This document shows positions 1 to 8,756 of a stretch of 64,000 nt of DNA, piece after piece; position 1 is the first letter of the stretch; every line of letters starts with the position of its first letter. A model generated the notes under the pieces. The model worked only from the letters and a program-made list of their open reading frames with translations, was not told the origin of the DNA and made no database searches. The stretch is from positions 620,001 to 684,000 of the forward strand of contig NZ_SPPK01000002.1 in the NCBI RefSeq assembly GCF_004569505.1. Reading direction: 5' to 3'. Source of the DNA: Dysgonomonas mossii (GTDB lineage Bacteria > Bacteroidota > Bacteroidia > Bacteroidales > Dysgonomonadaceae). The position numbers were made by a program, and so were the translations under genes.

Positions 1-335
1 GATCATATAACAAATGAATAATGCAATTCTTCTCATAATTTTATTAATTGTGTTTTATATATGACGAAGATGGAATGTAAATAGTTACAAATTATATCAG
101 ATATTTTCGTTTAAATTGTTTTTTGCCGAGGGGAGGATATATATATATATTATAACTGTCGCTATCTGTTTCATTTCTCTTGCTCTCAATATATCCGTTT
201 TTCATTTATTTGTTATGATAAATATATAGATTTGTTTGCAGTGGCAAATAGGTGCTCCAAATTTATTTTAATGGGAGAATTTAATTTTTACTTTTCTATC
301 TTTGCATACTATCATTTTAAATTTAAAAATAAATT
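1..335. other. AT-rich leader region before the M48 protease
   Basis: No gene is visible here. The stretch is AT-rich with a run of TA dinucleotides near 140-152. A -7 type element TATCTTTG at 297-304 lies 31 bases before the ATG of the M48 gene and fits the Bacteroidota TAnnTTTG consensus. No good -33 element is seen at the usual distance, so the promoter call is tentative. Confidence 0.5.
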
Positions 336-1562
336 ATGTCATTATATTTGAGTATAATATTACTAATTGTAGTCCTCAATTTTGTATGGACACAATATCT
401 TGCTTACCGTAACAGGAAGCGTATGAGTCCCGAAATTCCTTCTCAGTTGGAAGGGATTTATGATGATGATGAATATGCAAAGCAGCAGGCTTACCAAAAG
501 GAAAATAGTCGTTTTGGTTTATATGGCAGCCTTTTTTCTTTTTCAGTACTTTTCTTAGTACTGGTCTTCGGACTTTTTGGCTGGTTGGATGAATTCCTAA
601 GGCAGTTTATTAGTAATAAAATATTATTGACACTTTCTTTCTTTGGACTGATCTATCTGATCAATGAGATTTTGAGTCTTCCATTCGATTATTATAATAC
701 GTTTGTCATCGAAGAACGGTTTGGGTTCAATAAGTCTACCAAAACTATTTTCTGGCTCGATCAACTAAAGGGACTTTTGTTAGCAGTTGTTTTGGGAGGA
801 GCTATTCTGGCTCTTATTACATGGCTGTATACTGCAATCGGCGAATTGGCGTGGCTCTATGCCTGGGGTGCTATTACTGTGATTTCTTTGTTTATGACCT
901 TATTTTATTCTAATATAATTGTGCCATTATTTAATAAGCAAACGCCTTTAGGGGAAGGTGAGTTGCGTGATGCAATTGAGGCTTTTGCTCAAAAAGCAGG
1001 ATTTGCAATTAACAATATCTATGTGATGGATGCTTCGAAGCGTTCGACCAAGGCCAATGCTTACTTTACAGGATTTGGAGCAAAGAAACGTATTGTTTTG
1101 TTTGACACGTTGATCAATGATCTGGATAAAGACGAGATTGTCGCTGTATTGGCTCATGAGATAGGGCATTACAAGAAGAAGCATACACTGCAAGGTATGT
1201 TTATTTCTATTTGTTATACAGGAATCATGTTGTTTTTACTGTCATTGCTTCTCGACAATAAAAATATTGCAATAGCTTTGGGTGGTCAATCTGCATCGTT
1301 TCATTTAGGTCTTATAGCTTTTTCTATTTTCTTTACTCCGGTTTCTTTTGTTATTAATGTGCTTTCGAGTATTCATAGCCGTAAAAATGAGTATCAAGCA
1401 GATGGTTATGCAGCCGGATTTGGGTTGGCTGATTCACTTATTAGTGGGCTAAAGAAATTGTCGGTCAAATCATTAAGCAATCTGAATCCCGATTCATTAT
1501 ATGTGTTTTTTAATTATTCGCATCCTACATTATTGCAGCGTATAAAAGCAATGAAAAAATAA
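336..1562 (+). CDS. M48 family metallopeptidase (Ste24/CAAX protease type)
   Basis: Membrane-embedded zinc protease of the M48A (Ste24) family, which in eukaryotes trims prenylated proteins and in bacteria is linked to membrane protein quality control. The zinc motif HEIGH is at residues 274-278 and the third ligand is in the NEYQAD motif near residue 352. Hydrophobic segments lie near residues 1-20, 65-110, 145-200 and 285-350, matching the family layout of a long N-terminal membrane part before the catalytic core. The length of 408 aa is normal for the family. It stands alone, with a TATCTTTG element just upstream. Its substrate cannot be told; bacteria lack the yeast a-factor pathway. Confidence 0.9.
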   Translation: MSLYLSIILLIVVLNFVWTQYLAYRNRKRMSPEIPSQLEGIYDDDEYAKQQAYQKENSRFGLYGSLFSFSVLFLVLVFGLFGWLDEFLRQFISNKILLTLSFFGLIYLINEILSLPFDYYNTFVIEERFGFNKSTKTIFWLDQLKGLLLAVVLGGAILALITWLYTAIGELAWLYAWGAITVISLFMTLFYSNIIVPLFNKQTPLGEGELRDAIEAFAQKAGFAINNIYVMDASKRSTKANAYFTGFGAKKRIVLFDTLINDLDKDEIVAVLAHEIGHYKKKHTLQGMFISICYTGIMLFLLSLLLDNKNIAIALGGQSASFHLGLIAFSIFFTPVSFVINVLSSIHSRKNEYQADGYAAGFGLADSLISGLKKLSVKSLSNLNPDSLYVFFNYSHPTLLQRIKAMKK

Positions 1563-1636
1563 GAATCTCATTTAAACCTTTATTATCGGCTTAGATCTTA
1601 TAATTATACACAATGTTGTACTTAATATAATACACT

Positions 1637-2431
1637 ATGAAACGCATATATATAATTCTTGTTTCTGCTCTTATAAGTATGAGCCTTTATTCTCAACCGG
1701 GTAGAGATAGAGACGTAAGGAAAGATTACCCGATGGATCAATACCAAAGAAATATCAGCAGGGATATTTTTGGCTATTTACAATACGAAAATAGTAGGGG
1801 AGAAAGAGCTTCGCTAAAAAAGGACGTTTTCGACAACTGGATATATAGTGACAATAGAAATAACGAAGTAAAATACTCTAAAGAATATTGGAATTCTATA
1901 CTTCAAGATTTTCATCAAAATGATAAAAGGATCTTTCTATGGTTGATAGAAATGTATGCTGATCAGTCAAATTATAAAGAAGAGTACAAAGTCGATATTT
2001 TTGGTTATCAGCAATACGAAAACAACAAAGGACAGAGAGCCTCTCTCAAAAAGGATATTTTTGACGCATGGGTATACAGCGATAGTAGGAATAATGAAAT
2101 AAAATATTCGAAAGAATATCGCGAAGATATGCTTCGTTACTCTTATTACGATGATATGGACGCTTTTTTTCGGTTCAAAGATATGTGCGAAAACCTGTCA
2201 AATTACAAAGAAGAATACAAAATAGATATTTTCGGTTATCAGCAATATCAAAACAATCAGGGAGAAAAAGCATCATTGAAGAAAGATATTTTCGACAGAA
2301 TGGTTTATGAAGATAATAAAGGAACGAAAATAGAACTTGATGAAAGAGACTGGTCTAGATTATTGAGAAAATATCATTCGGATAAAGAAGTGTTTATGAT
2401 GTTTATCCAGCGTTATTTATTCGATAACTGA
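1637..2431 (+). CDS. Secreted protein with three 77-residue repeats, function unknown
   Basis: A 264-residue protein with a signal peptide ending near residue 20 (SLYSQ). After a short charged linker it contains three copies of a 77-residue unit starting at residues 43, 120 and 197. Each unit begins DIFGY-x-QY-x-N, then has a G-x-x-ASLKKD-x-FD stretch, a YxD turn and an amphipathic helix-like end. The spacing of exactly 77 between repeat starts suggests internal triplication. I do not recognise a named family. The product is probably periplasmic or exported. The next gene (2501) is also secreted and follows after 69 bases, so the two may be co-transcribed. Confidence 0.7.
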   Translation: MKRIYIILVSALISMSLYSQPGRDRDVRKDYPMDQYQRNISRDIFGYLQYENSRGERASLKKDVFDNWIYSDNRNNEVKYSKEYWNSILQDFHQNDKRIFLWLIEMYADQSNYKEEYKVDIFGYQQYENNKGQRASLKKDIFDAWVYSDSRNNEIKYSKEYREDMLRYSYYDDMDAFFRFKDMCENLSNYKEEYKIDIFGYQQYQNNQGEKASLKKDIFDRMVYEDNKGTKIELDERDWSRLLRKYHSDKEVFMMFIQRYLFDN

Positions 2432-2500
2432 TTTATGGAATTTCACTGTCTTTTTTCTCTATTAATATCGGAACGATATTAAAAACTTAATGATGATGCC

Positions 2501-3271
2501 ATGAGAAAAAGAATATTTTTTCTAATCAGCTTCTTTCTGTTCACTTTTTTCTTGTTTGCTCAGGAAGTACAAACTATACATGTAATGGTTGCCCTCTGTG
2601 ATAATAAATATCAGGGAATCGTAAAAGTACCGAAGCGAATAGGTAACGGACAAGATCCTGATAATAATTTATATTGGGGTTGCGGATATGGCGTTCGCAC
2701 ATACTTTAAGAAGAGCCCTGATTGGCAGGAAGTAAGACATTATAAAAGCGCAGATGATATCTGTCTGGAACGAATTGTTTTCAAGCATAAGACAAAAAAC
2801 TACTATCTTGTTGCAGATGCTTATGACGGAAGATATATAAGTGATTGTACCATCGATTTTCTTAAGGCTTGTGCCGGTAGTAAGAAAAATACAATAAAGC
2901 TTGATGATAAGACAATATTGGGGTTGTATGGCGATGCTAAGCTGGTGGCGTACATCGGCCATAACGGATTAATGGATTTTTCGCTGGCTAATACATATCA
3001 AAATACAGATGGGAAAAAGCGGGATACAATTATTCTAGCCTGCTATAGTAAACGATATTTTTCACCTTACTTGCAATCAGCCAAAGCCGAACCTTTACTA
3101 TGGTCAACTCACCTAATGAGCCCTGAAGCATATACGTTGCATGATGCTATAGCTGTATACATAAACGGAGGTACATCTGCATCTATCCGTGAGGCTGCAG
3201 CTATGGCCTACAATAAATATCAGAAGTGCGGAATGAAGGGTGCTCGAGGATTATTAGTTACAGGATTTTAG
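2501..3271 (+). CDS. Secreted protein with possible caspase-like His/Cys pair
   Basis: A 256-residue protein with a clear signal peptide (residues 1-20, cut near FLFAQ). I do not recognise a named family. Two segments look like the catalytic strands of a caspase-fold (clan CD) protein: a hydrophobic strand followed by GHNG with His154, and DTIILACYS with Cys181, a His-then-Cys order typical of that fold. A later segment (residues 200-225, with TLHDAIAVYINGG) would be a further core strand and helix. This is only a pattern match made by eye. The function could equally be non-enzymatic. Cysteines at 33, 61, 88, 116 and 124 may form disulfides in the periplasm. Confidence 0.6.
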   Translation: MRKRIFFLISFFLFTFFLFAQEVQTIHVMVALCDNKYQGIVKVPKRIGNGQDPDNNLYWGCGYGVRTYFKKSPDWQEVRHYKSADDICLERIVFKHKTKNYYLVADAYDGRYISDCTIDFLKACAGSKKNTIKLDDKTILGLYGDAKLVAYIGHNGLMDFSLANTYQNTDGKKRDTIILACYSKRYFSPYLQSAKAEPLLWSTHLMSPEAYTLHDAIAVYINGGTSASIREAAAMAYNKYQKCGMKGARGLLVTGF

Positions 3272-3350
3272 ACGTTTTTCTGATATATAGTTCATTTGTG
3301 AACATTCTGTAAATTATCTAATCTGTGGTATTTCATTTCTGAAGTATTTG

Positions 3351-3380
3351 TTGCCGAAATAAGCTTTTATAGTACATTTG
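3351..3380 (+). promoter_or_regulatory. Promoter of cinA
   Basis: A TTG at 3351-3353 is followed after 19 bases by TACATTTG at 3373-3380. This matches the Bacteroidota TTTG-N19-TAnnTTTG promoter and lies about 45 bases before the cinA ATG. Confidence 0.7.
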
Positions 3381-3425
3381 CATCTGTCAAATTGAAAATA
3401 AAAGTTTGTAAAATTTCAGATAGAA

Positions 3426-4661
3426 ATGAAAGCAGCAATAGTTACAATTGGTGATGAAATTCTCATAGGTCAGATTGTGGATACAAATTCTGCATGGATG
3501 GCTCAGAATCTTACACTAGCCGGATTTGAGGTAGAAGAGATGCAGTCGATAGGCGACAATGCTCAGCAAATAAAAGATACGATAAGCGATGTTTTTCAGC
3601 GTGTTGATGTCGTATTGATGACAGGAGGTCTTGGACCTACGAAAGATGATATAACGAAGAAAACCCTTTGCGAGTATTTTGATACCACATTAGTTTTTGA
3701 CGATGCTGTACTGGATAATATAAAGAATGTAATATCTAATTTTACATCCCTAAACGAATTGACTCGCAATCAGGCTTATGTGCCTAGAAATTGTACCGTG
3801 ATACAAAACAGGGTAGGTACAGCTCCTATTACATGGTTCGACTATAAAGATAAAGTGCTCGTTTCTATGCCGGGTGTACCTCACGAAATGAGATATGTAA
3901 TGGAAAACGAGATACTTCCCCGCCTAAAGAACAAGTACGATATCGAGGCATACATCAAAAGAGTGTTTATTGTAAAAGGCTATACTGAATCTGCTTTGGC
4001 AATGTACATTGCCGACTTCGAAGATAATCTGCCGCAAGGTTTTGGACTGGCATATCTTCCTTCTTTGGGACTGATGAAGCTTCGCTTGTTCGTCAGGGGA
4101 GAACATCGTTTGCCGGAGATGGAGGCAGAGGTTAAAAAACTACAAGCATTACTGGGCGATGCTATTATAGCAGAAGAAGATATTACTCCCGAAAAAATAC
4201 TCGGAGCAAGGCTTTTCGAAAAAGGGCTTACCTTAGGCACTGCTGAAAGTTGTACAGGTGGAAATATTGCACATATGATTACATCTGTTTCGGGTTCTTC
4301 CAATTATTTCAAAGGTTCAGTCGTTTCTTATGCAAATGAGGAAAAAGTAAATGTATTGCATGTTTCTCAAGAAAATATAGATAAATATACAGCTGTAAGT
4401 GAAATTGTCGCTGCACAGATGGCAAAGGGTGCACAAAATCTCTTGAATGTAGATTGTGTAATAGCTACTACCGGAATAGCCGGGCCCGATGGCGGTACAG
4501 AAGAGAATCCTGTGGGTACGGTATGGGTATGTACTGTATACAAAAATAAAAGCATTACAAAAAGGTATCAGTTTGGGAAATATCGAGAATCCAATATTAT
4601 ACGAGCGTCCAATAATGGAATGTTGCAACTGCTCGAAATGATAGATAACGATACATATTAA
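3426..4661 (+). CDS. cinA: CinA family nicotinamide-nucleotide amidohydrolase
   Basis: Two-domain CinA protein of 411 aa, the usual length. The N-terminal MoaB/MogA-like COG1058 domain (residues 1-170) opens with the typical IGDEILIGQ motif and contains MTGGLGPTKDD. The C-terminal PncC amidohydrolase domain (about 255-408) carries ESCTGG near residue 275 and TTGIAGPDGG. The PncC domain deamidates nicotinamide mononucleotide in the pyridine nucleotide salvage cycle. The N-terminal domain is ascribed ADP-ribose pyrophosphatase activity in some members. The gene has its own promoter and ends against a convergent gene, with a shared hairpin in between. Confidence 0.95.
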   Translation: MKAAIVTIGDEILIGQIVDTNSAWMAQNLTLAGFEVEEMQSIGDNAQQIKDTISDVFQRVDVVLMTGGLGPTKDDITKKTLCEYFDTTLVFDDAVLDNIKNVISNFTSLNELTRNQAYVPRNCTVIQNRVGTAPITWFDYKDKVLVSMPGVPHEMRYVMENEILPRLKNKYDIEAYIKRVFIVKGYTESALAMYIADFEDNLPQGFGLAYLPSLGLMKLRLFVRGEHRLPEMEAEVKKLQALLGDAIIAEEDITPEKILGARLFEKGLTLGTAESCTGGNIAHMITSVSGSSNYFKGSVVSYANEEKVNVLHVSQENIDKYTAVSEIVAAQMAKGAQNLLNVDCVIATTGIAGPDGGTEENPVGTVWVCTVYKNKSITKRYQFGKYRESNIIRASNNGMLQLLEMIDNDTY

Positions 4662-4701
4662 ATTGCACTTCTTTATATATTAATAAGGAAAGAGAAAAAA
4701 C

Positions 4702-4736
4702 ATTGCCTCTCCAAACATCACGTCTGTAGAGGCAAT
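4702..4736. terminator. Hairpin between convergent cinA and the beta-barrel gene
   Basis: ATTGCCTCT (4702-4710) pairs perfectly with AGAGGCAAT (4728-4736) around a 17-base loop. A-rich sequence lies on the left and a short T-rich run on the right, so it could stop transcripts from both sides. Confidence 0.65.
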
Positions 4737-4790
4737 TTGTAAACACAATCAATATTAAGTTAATCTTAATATTATATTATTGTGGAGACC

Positions 4791-7142
4791 TTATTTTTTC
4801 GATCCTGACATGATACCTGCGTCCGTATCATCATTATTCAATCGTTTGTTGCCTGCTTTGTACTGGCGTCCGAAGTTGAAGTTTATTGTAAAATTTATTA
4901 CAAATATCTGTTTCAGATTATCGGTATACACCAACGATTTGTTTGGTGTCAGAGCCGAATAATTGCGGCTGCCTTGCGAATAACTTTTTGCAAATGGATT
5001 AAACATTCCTCCGGTAAGACTCCATTTTACTTTTTCCAGGCCTAATAGACGGCTTTCGTCTGAATATCCTACCGATACAATATGAAGGCGTTCTCCTCTT
5101 TCCATTGTTTCGCCCCAAAAGTTATTCCAGCGTGTATATACATCTCCTGATAAAGACCATTTTTTATAATTGAATGTAGCAGAACCTCGCACCCGCCACG
5201 AGCTATACGTATGAGTAAATTCTTCCCCATAGCTTATATATCGGTTGAATCCGGGTGTAACGGATAGTGTGAGATATTCGCCAAAGGGTTTTAATTTGAA
5301 TGTTGCCTCCGTATTTAATCTATGGAATCCTTTCTGATTGATATTTGTACGAACGAATTTGCCTTCTTCAAAAGTTACTTGTTCCATGATTGGCTTATGA
5401 TCGTAACTATATCTCATAAAGAATTCTGCCCCGAATATTCCTTTGTTATATCCGCCCGTTAGTGTATGGGTATAATACCATACTGTCTGGAGGTTAGGAT
5501 TACCCTTTCGGATTTGTAATGAGTCAATATCTTGTTCTACATTGTTCAAGTCCGACAATGAAGGCGAATATCCTGATATGTATCCATTGTATCTGATATA
5601 TGCATTGTCGTTAATATTATAAGATACACGAACATTTGGGCGGAAGATATATTTTTCGTTATGGTTTTCTCCTTGACTATTATAGTTACGCATTACGCCC
5701 AACCCTAACGAATAGTTAAACTTATTCTTTTTAAATTGGAACTCTGCATAGCCGTATGTTTCAGCAAAGTTGAGTCCTACATTGGCAGCAACATTTCCTT
5801 CGTAACTATTGTTCGTATAACTTTGGGTATGTTTCAGTCCGGCTGATATCTTTCCTGCTTTCAGTGTTTTCTCATATATACCTTCCGCTATTAAGGAGTA
5901 TTTATCTCCAAGTACTGATGAATATATATCTGTATTCAGTATACTGTTTCTACGTTCCTGATACGAACGTGTAGATTTAGAGTCGATATATGTGCCTACT
6001 AAATTGAATATCAAAAGCTGATCGTTCTTTAGGTTTCGTTGGTAATACAAGTCTAACGAAGGAGCATAACTTCTCCATGTCGAATGATCGGAGATTGACA
6101 GAGGGTTATTGTTATCCGAAGAGTAGATCATACTGTTTCTGTCTGAAAACTGATTCGGTGTTTTCTGATAATTATTTCTTAATGTTGCGTTAAACATGTA
6201 TTTGTCCGCTTCATTCAAACTATAATTCAGTGCAACGTTCAGCCTGTCGTCTTTAAATGTTGTTGGTTGCCCTTCTTCTGTACGAGTCAATGTTTTGTCG
6301 GGAAATACAAATGTCTCCTCATTTTCGCGTGTCCATTCTATATTTCTACGCGACCAATATGCATTAACACCAAACTCTGACTTCTTATGATTTACTTTCG
6401 CTGAAAGAAAATTCTCGCCCCAGCCCAATCCTCCAAATGGGACATTAGCCAGATTCGCCGATACATTTCCTCCCGAATCTCTGCGACGTGTGATATAATC
6501 GATAACAGCACCTACATTCCCGTAGCGCATTCCCGGATCGTCATGATATTCGATACGGATTATATCTTCGGGCTGAATAGCTGTAATCTCTGCGATAGTT
6601 ACTTCTACTCCATTGATGCGAAGCTGTACGGCATCACCACCCGGCAAGCTAATTGTATTGTTCAAAGGGTTTACGATAATACGTGATAACTGAAGATTAC
6701 GTAGTAGTGTAATACCGCTATTCGATGCTTTTATCTGTGCATCGGATGGGATAATTACTTTCCTGTCGGGTTTTTGTATAACTGCATTTGCTGTTACTGT
6801 TACATCTTTGAGTACTATATCAGAGGATTTCAACGGTACATTTCCCAGATCTGTGTTTTCAACTGCATTCTTAACAGGAATATATCTTTTCCCATATCCT
6901 ACAAATGTGGCTGATAATATATAGTCACCTGTGGGGATGTTATTAAAAGCAAATAGACCTTTTGTATCTGATGATGCGCCTGCTACAAAACTTGAGTCTT
7001 GTTTCAGCAGTGCTATGTTTGCAAATTCTATAATGTCATGAGTATCTGTATCAACTACGGTTCCTGATATATTAATCTGACCTAACAGTGTTGATGAGAC
7101 GATTATAAATAGTGCGGCTAGTATTATTAATCTTTGTTTCAT
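4791..7142 (-). CDS. Outer-membrane beta-barrel protein with carboxypeptidase-like N-terminal domain
   Basis: A 783-residue TonB-receptor-like protein of the outer-membrane beta-barrel (OMP_b-brl) type. A signal peptide spans residues 1-21. A CarboxypepD_reg-like Ig fold follows (about 23-108, with ISGTVVDTDT and the FAFNNIPTGDY pattern), then a short plug-like region (110-220, with LPGGDAVQLRINGVEV), then a long stretch of alternating beta strands rich in aromatics to the C-terminus. It lacks the SusD partner and the full plug of SusC proteins, so it is not a glycan importer of the classical type. Its cargo or role is unknown. It is transcribed towards cinA. Confidence 0.8.
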   Translation of the reverse strand: MKQRLIILAALFIIVSSTLLGQINISGTVVDTDTHDIIEFANIALLKQDSSFVAGASSDTKGLFAFNNIPTGDYILSATFVGYGKRYIPVKNAVENTDLGNVPLKSSDIVLKDVTVTANAVIQKPDRKVIIPSDAQIKASNSGITLLRNLQLSRIIVNPLNNTISLPGGDAVQLRINGVEVTIAEITAIQPEDIIRIEYHDDPGMRYGNVGAVIDYITRRRDSGGNVSANLANVPFGGLGWGENFLSAKVNHKKSEFGVNAYWSRRNIEWTRENEETFVFPDKTLTRTEEGQPTTFKDDRLNVALNYSLNEADKYMFNATLRNNYQKTPNQFSDRNSMIYSSDNNNPLSISDHSTWRSYAPSLDLYYQRNLKNDQLLIFNLVGTYIDSKSTRSYQERRNSILNTDIYSSVLGDKYSLIAEGIYEKTLKAGKISAGLKHTQSYTNNSYEGNVAANVGLNFAETYGYAEFQFKKNKFNYSLGLGVMRNYNSQGENHNEKYIFRPNVRVSYNINDNAYIRYNGYISGYSPSLSDLNNVEQDIDSLQIRKGNPNLQTVWYYTHTLTGGYNKGIFGAEFFMRYSYDHKPIMEQVTFEEGKFVRTNINQKGFHRLNTEATFKLKPFGEYLTLSVTPGFNRYISYGEEFTHTYSSWRVRGSATFNYKKWSLSGDVYTRWNNFWGETMERGERLHIVSVGYSDESRLLGLEKVKWSLTGGMFNPFAKSYSQGSRNYSALTPNKSLVYTDNLKQIFVINFTINFNFGRQYKAGNKRLNNDDTDAGIMSGSKK

Positions 7143-7378
7143 ATTCCTTATTCCTTACATATTGATTTGTTGTATCGAGCTCGTTACTTTTATGACGTAG
7201 TTGCCTCGGAAAAGGTTACATGTAAAAATGAATTTTTCTATATATTCTTATCTGAAGATTAAAAAATACGAATGGATTTGTGTTTTAATATTCTGTTTAT
7301 ATGTGCGTTGTGTTTTGTGTAAAATTATTTTCCTTTGATAGCTAAAGAGCAAGAATGTTTTTTGAAAATTATTTAATG

Positions 7379-7386
7379 TATCTTTG
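7379..7386 (+). promoter_or_regulatory. -7 element of rnpA-yidD, deciding the rnpA start
   Basis: TATCTTTG matches the Bacteroidota -7 consensus TAnnTTTG. Transcription would begin near 7393, so an in-frame ATG at 7355 would lie upstream of the RNA start. That favours ATG 7403 as the rnpA start. No -33 element with ideal spacing is seen; the nearest TTTG (7361) is too close. Confidence 0.5.
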
Positions 7387-7402
7387 CTTCTTTAGAAAAG
7401 TG

Positions 7403-7822
7403 ATGACAGAAGCATATTCTACCGATTGTAAAAAGACATTTTCGAAACAAGAGAAGCTTTGTAGTACGAAGGCTATTGAGAACATTTTTGCAAATGGAGA
7501 TTCTTTTGTGGCTTATCCTCTACGAGTTGTTTATTTATTGACTGATGAGGATAATAAGGAGAATCAGTATGCTTCGGTGATGATAAGTGTGGCTAAGAAA
7601 AAGTTTAAACGAGCGGTAAAGCGCAATAGGGTAAAACGCCTGATAAGGGAAGCTTACAGATTAAATAAATCATCATTGTCGGAATTGTTACAAATTCATA
7701 ACAAGCGTTTGGATATTGCTTTCTTGTATTTAAAGACAGAATTACCTACGTATGCAGAGATAGAGAAGGCAATGCAAAAGGCTCAACTCTTATTATCCGA
7801 TAAGATTAGGAAAATAGAATAA
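7403..7822 (+). CDS. rnpA: Ribonuclease P protein component
   Basis: Protein subunit of RNase P, which helps the catalytic RNA bind pre-tRNA 5' leaders. The RNR signature is clear: a Lys/Arg-rich helix [18 protein letters not shown] at about residues 72-89, counting from the start used here. The N-terminal part has the typical K-Q-E-KLCS...I..IF..G beginning. I place the start at 7403 (MTEAYST), giving 139 aa. The upstream ATG at 7355 would add 16 residues that look unlike the family and would precede the putative promoter. yidD follows after 5 bases, the usual rnpA-yidD order; rpmH is not adjacent. Confidence 0.92.
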   Translation: MTEAYSTDCKKTFSKQEKLCSTKAIENIFANGDSFVAYPLRVVYLLTDEDNKENQYASVMISVAKKKFKRAVKRNRVKRLIREAYRLNKSSLSELLQIHNKRLDIAFLYLKTELPTYAEIEKAMQKAQLLLSDKIRKIE

Positions 7823-7827
7823 ACCGA

Positions 7828-8049
7828 ATGAAGAAGCTATTATCCTGGATATTGTTGCTGCCTGTATATTTCTACAAATACAGTATCTCGCCTATGCTAC
7901 CCCCCTCGTGTCGTTATACACCTACATGTTCGGAATACGCAATTCAGGCAATAAAAAAATACGGACCATTCAAAGGTTTTTGGTTGGCGACAAAGCGTAT
8001 TGCTCGCTGCAATCCTTGGGGTGGACATGGGTATGATCCAGTTCCTTAA
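7828..8049 (+). CDS. yidD: Membrane protein insertion efficiency factor YidD
   Basis: A small 73-residue protein of the YidD (DUF37) family, thought to aid YidC-dependent membrane insertion. The conserved cysteine-rich core is present: [12 protein letters not shown] at residues 27-38, then GxxKGxxLAxxRIxRCxPW, and the C-terminal GGHGYDPVP. An amphipathic/hydrophobic N-terminus ([15 protein letters not shown]) probably lies on the inner membrane. It is only 5 bases from rnpA, so it is co-transcribed. A hairpin follows directly. Confidence 0.95.
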   Translation: MKKLLSWILLLPVYFYKYSISPMLPPSCRYTPTCSEYAIQAIKKYGPFKGFWLATKRIARCNPWGGHGYDPVP

Positions 8050-8055
8050 AATAAA

Positions 8056-8092
8056 AAGAACCCCCTTCGATTTGTCGAGAGAGTTCTTCTTT
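8056..8092. terminator. Terminator after yidD
   Basis: AAGAAC (8056-8061) pairs with GTTCTT (8083-8088), and an inner TTCGA/TCGAG pairing closes a TTTG loop. The stem is imperfect in the middle. A T-rich run follows on the plus strand and an A-rich run precedes it, so it may act for both convergent genes. Confidence 0.6.
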
Positions 8093-8117
8093 ACTCAAGT
8101 GTTATTAAATGTCAAAA

Positions 8118-8516
8118 TTAAATATTGATAGCTTTCTCAGTTTTTATTTTCTGTATTTCCTTTTCAGCTTTCATCTTAGCTTTTAGTTTAGTCTTTTCAG
8201 CTTTCTCCTTGGCTTTTGCTATAGCCTTATCTGCTTTTTTCTGAGCATCCTCAGCTCCTTTTTTCGAATCTTTTTCCATTCTTTTTTTAGCGTCGTCTGC
8301 GGCTTTTTTAGTATCAGAATCTATTTGCTTTTTTGCCTTTTCTATTTCCTGCTCCATTTTTTTATCTGCATCGGCAGCATCTTTTGCGGCTTTGGTTCTT
8401 ATACTTTCTATTTTAGCTGCGGTTCTTTCGCTGATAACGATTTTTTCTTGAGCTTTGATAGTTGTGACGGTTGTCATTGCTGTTAATATAAACAGACTGA
8501 CTATTAATTTTTTCAT
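8118..8516 (-). CDS. Secreted Lys/Ala/Glu-rich coiled-coil protein
   Basis: A 132-residue protein with a signal peptide (about residues 1-22, ending TIKAQ) followed by an almost uninterrupted charged helix made of Lys, Ala, Glu and Asp with no proline or glycine-rich breaks. Such sequences form long single helices or coiled coils, often in the periplasm. No catalytic motif is present and no named family is evident. The low-complexity composition means database similarity would be hard to interpret. It is convergent with yidD. Confidence 0.6.
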   Translation of the reverse strand: MKKLIVSLFILTAMTTVTTIKAQEKIVISERTAAKIESIRTKAAKDAADADKKMEQEIEKAKKQIDSDTKKAADDAKKRMEKDSKKGAEDAQKKADKAIAKAKEKAEKTKLKAKMKAEKEIQKIKTEKAINI

Positions 8517-8664
8517 AATTGTAAGTAATTAAATGTAGTTTACGATTGGTTCAATTAATTAGTTTGTTCTAAATGTTTTCAATATTGTGTAGGATAAATA
8601 TAATGAAAAAAATACAAATTGAAATTTTTTATGTTTTTATTTAATATTCTGTATGTTGCATTAT

Positions 8665-8696
8665 GTTGTGTTATATTTTTTGCATAAATATATTTG
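8665..8696 (+). promoter_or_regulatory. Promoter of the AraC-type regulator
   Basis: GTTG at 8665-8668 and TATATTTG at 8689-8696 are separated by 20 bases, matching the TTTG-N19/20-TAnnTTTG pattern. The start codon of the regulator is 60 bases further on. TATGTTG occurs twice just upstream (about 8652 and 8662), which may be a chance repeat. Confidence 0.55.
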
Positions 8697-8756
8697 TTTT
8701 TTCGGAAACAATGTTTTCTTTTGAGAAAAATATGAATATTATAACATTAAAATACA

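Noticed and set aside
1637..2431. Tandem repeats as a CRISPR array
   Set aside because: The repeats are 231 bases long, coding and diverged, without spacers. The IPT/TIG repeats at 16160-18100 are also protein repeats.
7355..7402. Upstream ATG for rnpA
   Set aside because: It lies before the putative TATCTTTG promoter element and adds residues not seen in RnpA proteins.
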